From: Nautilus pompilius
Lineage: Eukaryota; Mollusca; Cephalopoda; Nautilida; Nautilidae
Length of the DNA: 64,000 bases
Reading direction: 5' to 3'
Assembly: GCA_018389105.1 (NCBI GenBank)
Contig: JACATO010000031.1
Span: 372,001-436,000, forward strand
Part shown: positions 24,718-34,401 of the stretch, one piece after another
Numbering within the stretch: the first letter of the stretch is position 1
Layout: the number at the start of each line of letters is the position of its first letter
The notes under the pieces: model-generated
The model's input: only the letters and a program-made list of their open reading frames with translations
Told to the model about the DNA's origin: nothing
Databases searched by the model: none
Translations under genes and position numbers: made by a program

Positions 24718-24783
24718 TATTATTATTATTCACATCATTTGGTACATACCCTGCATATTCAACCTCTTCGTCGTTATGCATAT
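24623..24783 (-). CDS. FLACC1-like coding exon 1 with 5' leader
   Basis: Coding part is 24717-24623 (starts MEPSAAER), ending in donor AAA|gtaagt. An acceptor TTTCAG sits just above 24783, so the leader is probably spliced to a further upstream noncoding exon. An (AAT)n run lies directly before the ATG. Confidence 0.75.
24698..24781 (-). other. Upstream ORF overlapping the FLACC1-like start codon
   Basis: A 27-codon ORF (begins MHNDEEVEYAGYVPNDV) starts 64 nt above the main ATG and ends inside the coding region in another frame. Its codons for N come from the (AAT)n run. It is acidic and looks protein-like, so it could be a regulatory uORF or an alternative N-terminus. The sequence alone does not decide. 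Confidence 0.35.
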
Positions 24784-25868
24784 CTGAAATGTAATTTATT
24801 TTTCACGTCATTCAAAAAGTACAAAAGTTTTACACATACTTGTTAATGATACTGATGCATAAAAATCTCAGTTTACTGAAAGTTAACAAAATTAAACTTT
24901 ACTAAATGTAGAACATTAATTAGAATTTAGCAAATTTCTATAATTAGTGAAGTACGCATCTGATTTTCAGTAAACAAAGTTTCAATCAGAGTTTGAAACT
25001 TATTTGCAATCAACTATGTAAAAATATTCAACAAAATAAAAATCAAGTCTAGCAATAATTTATTTAGGAATTTCTATAAATCAGAATTTTGTTTAAGCTA
25101 TTGGAGACAGCTACTCAAGAGGCTTACACAAATGATTCGCCCTTTGATTCTAAATATTTAGATTTCACTTCCTATTGTTTCAAAATTTACAAGTTTAAGA
25201 TTTTAAAAATGAGAAAACTAGGCAACTATCAGATATTATGTGCTCAACTGATTTTTTGCAATATACACACCACAACAAAGTTAAACACAACCAGTGTTTC
25301 TTTGCAATAAACCATTTTTATGGCTGCCTTAAATGTTTAAACTTTGGGTTGCTCAAATTCTCAAACACACATTCCTTGTGCATTTGGGTTATTTTGATCA
25401 TGCATACATTTGGTTGGCATTAAAAATAAAATATTATATCTTGAACCATACATGTGCTAAACAGTATAAATTCAAGCTGAGGGATATCTAGAACTACTAT
25501 TGTATACAAGTATGAAAAGGCAATACAAGAGATAGCAGATAACTGGAATAAAAAATGTTGTGCTTTTCTGAAGAGACATAAGAAGAAACTTTGTATGCAC
25601 CACTCACCTTATCATCTGATGTTTTGTTGCTAAATGCTATGTTCACAACATTGTTATCAATAGAGGTGGACATCTCCATATGTACCACAATCTCTTTAAC
25701 AACACTATTAGCCCAAGTAACCTTTGAAGAACCAACAATGAGATATTTGTTGGAACAGTGTCCAAAAGATTGACCTTGGTTACAAAGTTCATTGCGCTGT
25801 GCAATGTACAAGGTTGTTAAATGAACACAAGGGAAGCTAGACTTTTTTCTTTACACCACCATCTACTC
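24784..25868 (-). other. Sequence upstream of FLACC1-like coding exon 1
   Basis: Probably 5' intron. Apart from the exon-like segment at 25613-25788, only AT-rich sequence is seen up to the hAT element. Confidence 0.45.
25613..25788 (-). CDS. Unassigned exon-like open segment
   Basis: On the minus strand an open stretch runs from a possible acceptor (ttgcacag, near 25789) to a strong donor AAG|gtgagt at 25612. It reads as natural-looking protein, with YLIVGSSKVTWANSVVKEIV and ending FSNKTSDDK. The longer ORF is 25811-25497. It does not join the FLACC1-like frame through coding exon 1. I recognise no family. It may be an exon of an alternative 5' transcript, a separate gene or a relic. Confidence 0.3.
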
Positions 25869-28139
25869 AGTGGTCACCAAACATTTTTCACAGTGGGCCG
25901 GATAACTGAAAGAATGACGAGCGCGGGCCGCATAATCATTCTGTTCAATACTTGCAAGCCAGAACGAAAGCTCTGGGAAAAAAGGCGAAACACTAAGTTT
26001 AGCATTTCATGTTAATCATGGGTGAGTGGCGTCCAATGCACAAAAAACAAAGACAACCAACATATTTACTTACTAAAAAGTTATCAAAGAAGGCGACATT
26101 AGCAAAAATATAGTTACATCAGACCTAGTGTGCACATATCCGAATCTTACAAACTAAGCAGCAAAAAAGGTTAGTGAGATTTGTGAAACTGACGTTTGGC
26201 TTTCAAGATATCATCAATTTTTGGTTTGGAATTGCTGCATCCAATCAAGAGAATTGCTTTCAAACTGTTCATCAGTCAATCTTGTTCGATGTGTTGACTT
26301 CACATACTTCATTTTTGAAAATGTTTGCTCACAGACATAAGTTGTTCCAAACAATGATGCCATACCAGCAGCAAATTTCTTCAATTTCGGAAACTCAACA
26401 TCAGGTAAGAAGCGGTAAAATTCAACAAGTTTTCCTTCTCTGTGCTTCTCTTTCAACAAGTCATTTGCTTGCAAATCAATGAGCTCCAACTGTAGTTCAA
26501 CTGGCACATCTTCAAGGTTACAATCAAACGGATTCTGGAACAGAAGAATGTCACTCTCAATTCTGTCGAGATCTGAAAATCTCTCCAAAAAATGCTTCTT
26601 CAAGTCACGAATAATTTTTTTTAGGAAAATCGAGGTTGACATCTTCAGCAATTGTAGCGCAAAACTCTTTGAAACAGTGAAAATGAGAGAAGTTTTCTCC
26701 TTCCAGTTGTGCTTCAAACAATGACAGCTTTCTCCGAAATCCTTTGATGATTCTGTAGAGATCACAGACGAGGTTATCCTTTCCCTGAAGTTTCAAGTTC
26801 AGTTCATTCATGTGGGATGTAATGTCGACCAAAAATGACAACTTTTATCGGAGCTTGTAAAAACGAAACAGGACTTTACCGCAGCTGAGCCACCTCACTG
26901 CTGTGTGATAAGGCAAGTCACAGAAATCAGAATCAATTTCTTCAAGAAAAGCCTGGAACTGACGGTGATTGAGTGCATGTCCCTGAATGAAGTTCACAGC
27001 AGAAACGACTGGTTTCAGTACACAACAAGAAATATCCAAGTCTTTCCCACAGAGTGCTTGCTGATGTATGAACAGAGCGCCCAGGAATTTGCAAATCTTC
27101 CAACTGAGTCCTGATCTGCCCGACCAGACCCTTCCTCACTCCAGCCATGTTTTTTCCTCCATCAACTGTAACACCTCGAAGCTGATTCCACTGAAGGTTA
27201 TAGTCTTGCAAAGTTTTCTGCACTTCCATGAAAATGTCTTTTCCAGTTGTTGTTCCATGCATGCAGCAAATGGATGCCAACTCTTCCGTTATCTGAAAGT
27301 CCAAATTGACACCACGAATGAACACAAGAAGTTGTGACGTACTCGAGTGATCAGTAGACTCGTCCAGCGCCAGAGAATACCACAACAAGTTCCTAGCTTT
27401 CTCGCGTTTCTGTAGCACTATGTTCTCTCCAAGTTCTTCTGTTCTCCGCACAACTGAACTTGCCGAAAGGCTGATACTTCCAAACAAATCGGCTTTCTCA
27501 GGACACAAGTCATTTGTTGCTTCCATCATACACTCTTTGATGAAGTTGCCAGTAAACGGTTTTCCTCGCTCTGCCAACTTATGCACTATTTTGTAACTTG
27601 TACGAGTGACAGATTCATTTTCAGCAAACTTTCTCGTGAAGAGATTTCTTTGAGTTTTCTAAACCACGTTTCATGGACACATATTTCTCAGAGCGTAACT
27701 TTCCAGAAAACTTTGAATATGTTGATAGATTTTTTGTTTCATAGTGACGCCAAAGATTGTACTCTTTCAAAATGGCAACACTTTCGCTGCATACCACGCA
27801 ACTATCTTTCTGGTCCTTTGTTTCCACAAAGAAGTACTTTACTCCCCATTCTTCATTGAAAACGCGACACTCGGCGTCCATTCTTTTCTTTCTAGTACTA
27901 AATAAAGGGTGAAGAAAACAGCCTAGAGACTAGCTTGATTAACACCTTGACCGGGGAATTTTCTGAGCCTTCTTGCCCATGATGTGTCAATTATCCATGA
28001 AAAAATTTTAAAAACATTTCATTCACACACATCTCGTCGTTTCATCCTCGTTTTATCCACAAATGCAAGTACGTCAGCACGACTCAGGACTGACGGCAGG
28101 CCTGATCAGGCCCACGGGCCGTAGTTTTGGTGACCCCTG
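25869..28139 (-). mobile_element. hAT transposon relic (GTF2IRD2/ZBED-like transposase)
   Basis: The ends are inverted: AGTGGTCACCAAA on the left, and the right end reads CAGGGGTCACCAAA on the minus strand. The flanks ATCTACTC (25861-25868) and ATCTACAC (28140-28147) match at 7 of 8 bases, the 8-bp duplication expected of hAT. The transposase lies on the minus strand, 27881 to 26214: a BED-like zinc-finger start (CVVCSESVAIL), then the hAT core, then the C-terminal dimerisation block (FGTTYVCEQTFSKMKYVKS). It is spread over at least four frames or pieces (27881-27621, 27586-26942, 27039-26845, 26841-26605, 26765-26214), so it is inactive. Confidence 0.88.
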
Positions 28140-28539
28140 ATCTACACGAATAAAATCCTGGAGAGAAGAGCATAAAGCCATAGTTATCTGTTCAAAAACA
28201 TATCCTGCACCCCAAAGACCTGACACTTACAACTTTGCTTCCAACTTTGCCAAGAAAGCCCTATTAGAACTCTTCATTTTTAGGCATGTAAGGAAACTGA
28301 AGTGCCTCGAAGAAACCCATACAAGTTTGGTGAAGAAGAGTGCAAAAAGAAACTATAACCAGAATCAGAATTTGAAGACATAAAGAAGAGTACTTTAGTA
28401 GAATTTAGTTTGGTTTCTCATACATTTTTGATAGTAAAATGACACATAGAAATATTGTTAGAACTGTTGCTTGTGGTGGTGGACACATTTGATGTAGACA
28501 TATATATATAATAGGAACATAAGCTTGATCTTGTTACTG

Positions 28540-28890
28540 TGCCTGAATTCTTAATTGCCAACAGATACTGTGAAAACATTCTCAAGCCTGTAATTATTCC
28601 TTATTTTGACAGTTAACCACTTTCTGATAGACCAATATTCATGGAGGACAATGTACTATGTAGCTGTAGTAATATAATAATTCTAGGAAATGCAAGTTAA
28701 TCCCTTGCTTGGTCTATAATGATTCCACATTTGATCCTGATAAAGCATCTTCAGGATAAAATTAGGCATGATGCGAGGAGGAATATTCCTGTTCAGAATA
28801 TTGTTAAACTGGCCTCAGCTTTGCATGAGAAGTAGCAAAAAAATAACCAGTTATCATATTTGATGTTTTGTGAGCAGCGAGAGCAAATGA
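28540..28890 (+). mobile_element. Tc1/mariner fragment
   Basis: Broken plus-strand frames resemble the second half of a Tc1 transposase: ENILKPVIIPYFDS-like, then IFMEDN, then HLQDKIRHDARRNIPVQN and ALHEK. The N-terminal half and inverted ends are not seen. Confidence 0.48.
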
Positions 28891-30480
28891 TGTGAGAAAA
28901 TCATCCATGCAAGAGATTACCCTCAAAATTTACATTAAATATCACAATGAAGCTTCAGGATATTCAGTGACATTTTCACATTGTAAAACACTGATGATTC
29001 TTATAACATCACTTAACAATGATACTTTTTTTCAGTTGTCAGGTTCCAATTTCTCCATGACATTTTACAAAGAGCTATGTAAGACGAGAAAATATTACTC
29101 CTCAGAAAGAAAAAAAAATGATCAGCTTTTGGATGATAGTGGGCAACTGGATTATAGCTAATCGGTAGTTCCTTCCACCATTTAATTACTCTATAAGTAA
29201 AACTACCAGTGATCATTTCTCATGTATAAATGTATGTATGCCCAGTATATGTTTGTGCGCATAAATATACTTTTTTCAGTAGCCAGTTAATACTTTCATG
29301 TCAATTTACAAAGTGCTGTAAAATACCACAAAATAAACAAATGTCATTATTTATGATCTTTTTGTTTCCAAAATATCAATACTTTGTCACATTAAATTAT
29401 GAAGTGGCTCTGCAAGAAAGCGATTTGTGGATCAAGTTGTTAGATGAAATCTCCAACTAATAATTAACTAATACTGTCGTTTTTATTATACCCAGTCATA
29501 TAGTGAATCTCTGAATGGAGGTCATGAATGAAAACAAATCTGACTCAATTAGGTTTGATTACATGTTTATCTTAGTAGCATAAACTTCCATTCACATAGC
29601 CCCCACAACCAACAGCCACAGTTGCACAAAGCTATTGGTAATTTTCTAGAGAATGGACATTTTCACAGCTAATGATGATAGGCAAGTAGATTATGCTGTA
29701 AAGAAATAATAAGACATACTAATAAAAAGGAATTAGCTTAACATTGCAGTTGTCAGAATTCATTTAGCAATAAAACTGACAAGTTAAAATTTTTAAATGC
29801 ATAAAGTTTTTCTGGGGAACTGTATTTTGCACTAATTGTGAAATGCTCAAATAACAGACTTTGAGTTTGGCTTTTGTATTATTTTGTTGTTTTGAGGACA
29901 GTTTATTTTAAAAAATCAAATATAAACATTTTTCACATGTAGCACAATAAAAATAAATTCATATAATTAATTTAAATATCCTAACAGGAGTATTATGTCT
30001 ACAGACACCAAATATATAGTAAAGTGCAACCAATGGTCCATACGAATGATAGTCCACTTGGTTGAGTCTTGAGAAAAAATCCAAAATTTAGATTTTTTCA
30101 TGTTTTCATGAAAAGAATGATCAACATGCATGAGCAGAGAAAGTAAAATACAGAGTACCTGAGATACCAAAACTAGGCAAACTATACTATGCGAGTGCAA
30201 CTATTGCTCACAAATTGATTTTGCTCCAGCTTGAGGTGGGCGAAAAAATTTTCCAGAAAAACTACACCCAATGGTCCGCTCGGGTTGGGTTTTTGAAGTG
30301 GATTGATGGTCACGCTTTACTGAATTTTTTTTTAGATGTCACTACCCTCATTAAAGCAGTAAAGTGCAATGATCTATATTACACTGGACAACAAAATGAA
30401 ACTTTTTGTCTGCCACCGAGCAAAATGTGGGTGATCTTAGCTAAATTTTGGGTGCTGATTTCAAATCTGGCTGGGACGTC
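28891..30480. other. No gene recognised
   Basis: AT-rich sequence. ORFs at 28892-29161 and 30215-30490 have no recognisable domain. The segment after about 30200 may belong to the adjoining unnamed repeat. Confidence 0.45.
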
Positions 30481-30689
30481 AGGTTTTTGAGATATGCACG
30501 AGGAGGAATTTCACCACTAATGCTATATTATGACTTACGTTATATGAACTATATAAAGCTTGAACAACAATACTTGGTATTCAAATGTTTAATGTGGAAA
30601 CATATTTGCCATGATCAGACAACAGATACATGAGAAAGACTGATAAAAGCAGTATAGAAGATATGGAATGCATTTAACTTACATAGTAG

Positions 30690-31640
30690 GTACATTCCAA
30701 ATGTTCAAAAATGTTTCAGACACTTGTTCTTGTGTTTATGTGAGGTATCAGTCTCCCTTTGGAGGAACCAACAGTAATTACCCATCATATTGGGATTGGA
30801 TTTGCCGTGATATCTACTTTGTATCACCTTTATGTCTTGGTGGAACCTTTCACCATGCTCATCACTGACATCCCCTAGATTGGTTGGAAAAAAATCAAGA
30901 TGCAAATGCAGAAAATGCATCTTTAGAGACATTCTGGCCCCCATTCGCTGATACACTATTAGCATGTTTTTCACATACTCAGCATAGTGCTCAGCTTTAT
31001 ATTTGCCAAGAAAGTTCTGTACAACTAAAATAAATGCTTCCCATGCTGCAGACTCCAGTGGGTTCAACTTATTTTTGAACTTGTCATCACACATGAGTTA
31101 TCAAATTTCGGGCCCCACAAAAATTCCTTTGAATTTAGCTTCACTTTTATCAGCACCAAACTTCTCTCTTAGGTACCTGAAGCCATCACCGTCTTTATCC
31201 ATGGTTTTGACAGAGTTTTTCATAAGGCCAAGTTTGATACGAAGTGGTGGAGGTAAACATTCTGAGGGTCTACCAATGACATATGTTGCACATATAGGTT
31301 CCTGTCGCATAGGCCAGTCTTTTCGAGTGTAATGGTTGGCATCATCACAGCTGTTCCAAAGACACAAGAAACACGTTTTGTGTACCCTAGCTACAATCCG
31401 AGGAGGAGAGAACTAACTTTGAGATCACCACAAATTTTCCATTTATGATCCAAATAACTTGTCACTTTCAAAAGGAATTCCATCTACTCGTGTTTCTTTC
31501 AAGCCAACTGCATGAGCTATAGGAACCAAAGGTTTTTGGTTACCATGATGTAACAACACAGCTTTAAGGCTTAGTTTGCTAGAGTCTGTGAATAACCTCC
31601 ATTCATCAGTCACATGCCATAACTAAAAAAACGTGATGTC
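30690..31640 (-). pseudogene. Relic of a widespread repeat-associated protein family, unnamed
   Basis: Minus-strand pieces read, in order, WRLFTDSSKLSLKAVLLHH, then CLWNSCDDANHYTRKDWP, then ECLPPPLRIKLGLMKNSVK, then FKGIFVGPEI, then LGDVSDEHGERFHQDIK and MMGNYCWFL. I recall this set of blocks from many multicopy uncharacterised proteins in insects, cnidarians and other animals. The family's origin is not known to me. It is broken in several places and ends directly beside a second hAT relic. Confidence 0.6.
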
Positions 31641-31649
31641 CTAGAGCAA

Positions 31650-32921
31650 AACGGTTTTCAGATTTGAAATCAGCATGCAAAATACAGCAAATGGTGCTCC
31701 CTCCATGATTGGTGAGACAAATAACTTCATCAGATATCTGAAGAGGCACCTAGAACCGGATCTTGCAGCACAACTAAAAGATTACCACTGCATAATTCAC
31801 CAGGAGGCATTGTGCAGAAAACATTTAAATTCCAAAGATATAATGGCCTTTGTTATGTCTACTGTTAATTTTATCCGTGCAAGATCACTAAATCACATAG
31901 AATTCCAGACTTTTCTGAAGGACATCAGTGCAGCTTATGGGGACGTTCTCCATCACACAGAAGTGAGGCAGCTAAGTTGTGGTAACGTTTTGAAACAATT
32001 TTTTGCTCTGCAAAATGAAATCAAGCTGTTTTTACAGTAGAGAGGAAAGGACACTGACTGGATTGCTGATTCTGCCTTTTTGACAGACCTCACTGGACAC
32101 TTGAATGATCTCAACCTGAAACTGCAGGGGAGAGAGAAACTGATTTGCGACTTGTTTGAGACAGTCTGTGCATTTGAAATGAAACTGAAACCTTTTGCAA
32201 CTCAGTTAAAGAAAGGGAATCTGACACACTTTCCAGCATGCCAAGACGCCTTTTCGCACAAGCATTACAACTGGGGCCAACACAGCTGTGTGCTTGAAGA
32301 CCTGCAGCAGACATTCACCATCAGATTTAGGCAGTTCAGGAATGAACAGGCTGCGTTCAGTCTACTTGCAGATCCATTGTGTGTGGATGCTGAAAGTGTA
32401 CCTGGTGACATACAGCTAGAAGTAATTGAACTCCAGTGCTCCACAGTGATGAAGAATAAGCACAGGGAGATGCCACTCCTACAATTCTATCAGGGCCTGG
32501 ACCGACATCTGTTTCCCAATATCACTGCAACTGCACAGAAATGGATCTCAGTGTTTGGAAGCACTTACATATGTGAACAAGTGTTTTCCTCAATGAAGAT
32601 GACCAAGTCTCCCCTGCAAACAAGACCAACAGATGATAACCTGCAGGCAGCGGTCAGAGTTGCAACCACCTTATTGGGGCCCAACATTAACCAGTTGGTG
32701 TCAGAGAAGCACTGCAATGTCTCCCACTGACCACGACCTTTTTTTTTTTTGTAACTGACATCCATGTAAGTAGAATAATTCTATATAACAGATTGATCTT
32801 GGTAAATCTATAGAAAAATTTCATGTTATAGGGTATAGAGATGGATGCTGAACTTTTGTGGCCCACTGATGGACGTGTCACGTGGAAGTGGCCCGCATTG
32901 AAAAGAGGTTGTGCACCCCTG
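31650..32921 (+). mobile_element. Second hAT transposon relic, 5' truncated
   Basis: Plus-strand frame 31675-32730 is a GTF2IRD2/ZBED-like hAT transposase from the NGAPSMIGETN block to the C-terminal dimerisation block (FGSTYICEQVFSSMKMTKS). A single in-frame TAG at 32038-32040 interrupts it. The right inverted end is GTGCACCCCTG, ending at 32921. The left end and BED finger are missing; the unnamed repeat relic abuts there. It differs clearly from the first hAT copy, so it is another subfamily. Confidence 0.82.
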
Positions 32922-33690
32922 CTTTAAGGTAAAATAGGAAAACAATTAGACTAAAAATGGTAAATATTTTTTGCCACAATTAAAGCAGATTACATTTACT
33001 TAATCTGAAATTAATGTAATAAAATAAAATGTAAGTACACTTTTTTATTCCTTACAAAAGATTATCTTTTTAATTTTATTCACAGTTTCGTTAACTTAAC
33101 ATGTTGATATAAACATTATACAAACACAAATAACTATAACAGAATTGCCGAGTTTTATATTCATGCATCGGGCAGAAAGGGTTAAAGGAAATCTTTTCTT
33201 TTAGTTATTTTTGTAAAATCAGAGCTCAGAGTGAAATTTTAAAAGAATATTCTTTAATATTTCTACTGAACTCGTTGAGAGTTTACTAGCATTAACAATT
33301 AATTCTGACATTAAACATATTTACTGTTAATCTTAAAACTTAAGCATTAGATTTAGAACAAGGCTTTTTCCTTCTTTTTTTCCGATTGAAAACCAAATAC
33401 GGATTAGAAATAAATGATACACTACAGCAAATTATTGTGATGTCTCCTAACGGGTGGTGGGGAGTCGGGCAGAACCCAGTGCCTGTGCAGCTGCACTGCT
33501 AACCATTAACACTTGATCAGGCAGACAGGGTAATTAATGTTGATGTTAGTACTGAAAACTAAGGACATCCAGGTCTACACTAACCCGAAATTCTGGGCCA
33601 TTCTACCAGGATTATTTCCTAACAACTGTTAGTTTTACAGCTCCATTGTGAGAGCCAGGAACACACACACACACACATCAATTTCCCTAC
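32922..33690. other. AT-rich sequence before the promoter region
   Basis: Nothing recognised apart from a CA run at about 33661-33676. A GC-richer patch at 33440-33640 may belong to the promoter region. Confidence 0.45.
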
Positions 33691-33745
33691 CTTACTGTTT
33701 ATAGCATCGCAAAAAAAAAAACCCCCCCGCCGCCATCTTGTTACT
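33691..33745 (-). other. Possible 5' noncoding exon of the FLACC1-like gene
   Basis: Downstream of the YY1-type motif on the minus strand are two adjacent candidate donors, AAG|gtaggg and ACA|gtaagg. They could splice across about 9 kb to the acceptor above 24783. The ATG in the YY1 motif opens only a short ORF. Inferred. Confidence 0.28.
33729..33740 (-). promoter_or_regulatory. YY1-type motif CAAGATGGCGGC
   Basis: A perfect 12-base match, in minus orientation, to the YY1 motif common just downstream of animal transcription starts. It points toward the FLACC1-like gene, suggesting a start near 33.74-33.78 kb. Confidence 0.55.
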
Positions 33746-34337
33746 AAGAAAGCTCACACTTTAATAAATAAATAAACAAATAAACAAATAAAATAATAAT
33801 AATAATAATAATAATAAATAATAATAATAATAATAATAATAATTCACCTGATTTTAAATATAAACGTTGTCAAAATACACGCAAAACACACACACATATA
33901 CTTGTACTTTTAATTAATACCGCACAGAATTGTCTCTTTATCGGTTGGCAGTAAATGGATTATTAATAATATTGTTTGTGATGTTTATTTGAGCTGAACG
34001 GAAAAGACATTTTTAAAAATAAAATAAAAGGTTTTCATGTTGGGGCCGGGCGCTGTTCGGTTAATATTTATTTTATCTGTTTATTGACCAGTAGGAAGGA
34101 CGGACATGAACAGTACAACCAGCCCGTGGATCGATTAACCCCGACCTGCACCCAACCTTACTTAATGAGGACGATCGCTGCTAGGCTGTCCTCCTATTCA
34201 CAGATAATATAGCCTTACAGAATTAGAGAATCGCGAGTAAACAGCCATATTTATAAAATCATCACACACGCTGTTGATTTGGTTATTTCGGAGAGATTTT
34301 AAAAAAAACACGTAAACCGGACTAACACGAGAGCAAG
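33745..34337. promoter_or_regulatory. Probable shared promoter region of two head-to-head genes
   Basis: This 0.6-kb stretch separates the YY1-type motif from the plus-strand start codon. From about 34040 to 34330 it is richer in CpG than its surroundings. It probably includes the 5' leader of the plus-strand gene. No TATA box in a convincing position was found. Confidence 0.42.
33761..33844. repeat. AAAT/AAC and AAT microsatellite
   Basis: A compound simple repeat: (AATA)n and (AACA)n grading into (AAT)n, inside the promoter interval. Confidence 0.9.
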
Positions 34338-34401
34338 ATGGTGAAATGGTGTGGAGTACTGGCTGAGGCTGTGATGGCTGCTGGGATCCTGCTGTCTCTC
34401 G
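34338..34401 (+). CDS. Shisa/CX-like exon 1 (signal peptide)
   Basis: 64 coding nt, residues 1-21 plus 1 nt, donor TCG|gtgagt. The ATG stands in AGCAAGATGG, a good initiation context and a partial YY1-type word. The exon's 3' part is the parent sequence of the intron 1 minisatellite. Confidence 0.8.

Noticed and set aside
31675-32730. Domesticated host ZBED/GTF2IRD2-type gene
   Set aside because: It has an in-frame stop, no BED finger, and a transposon inverted end directly after it.
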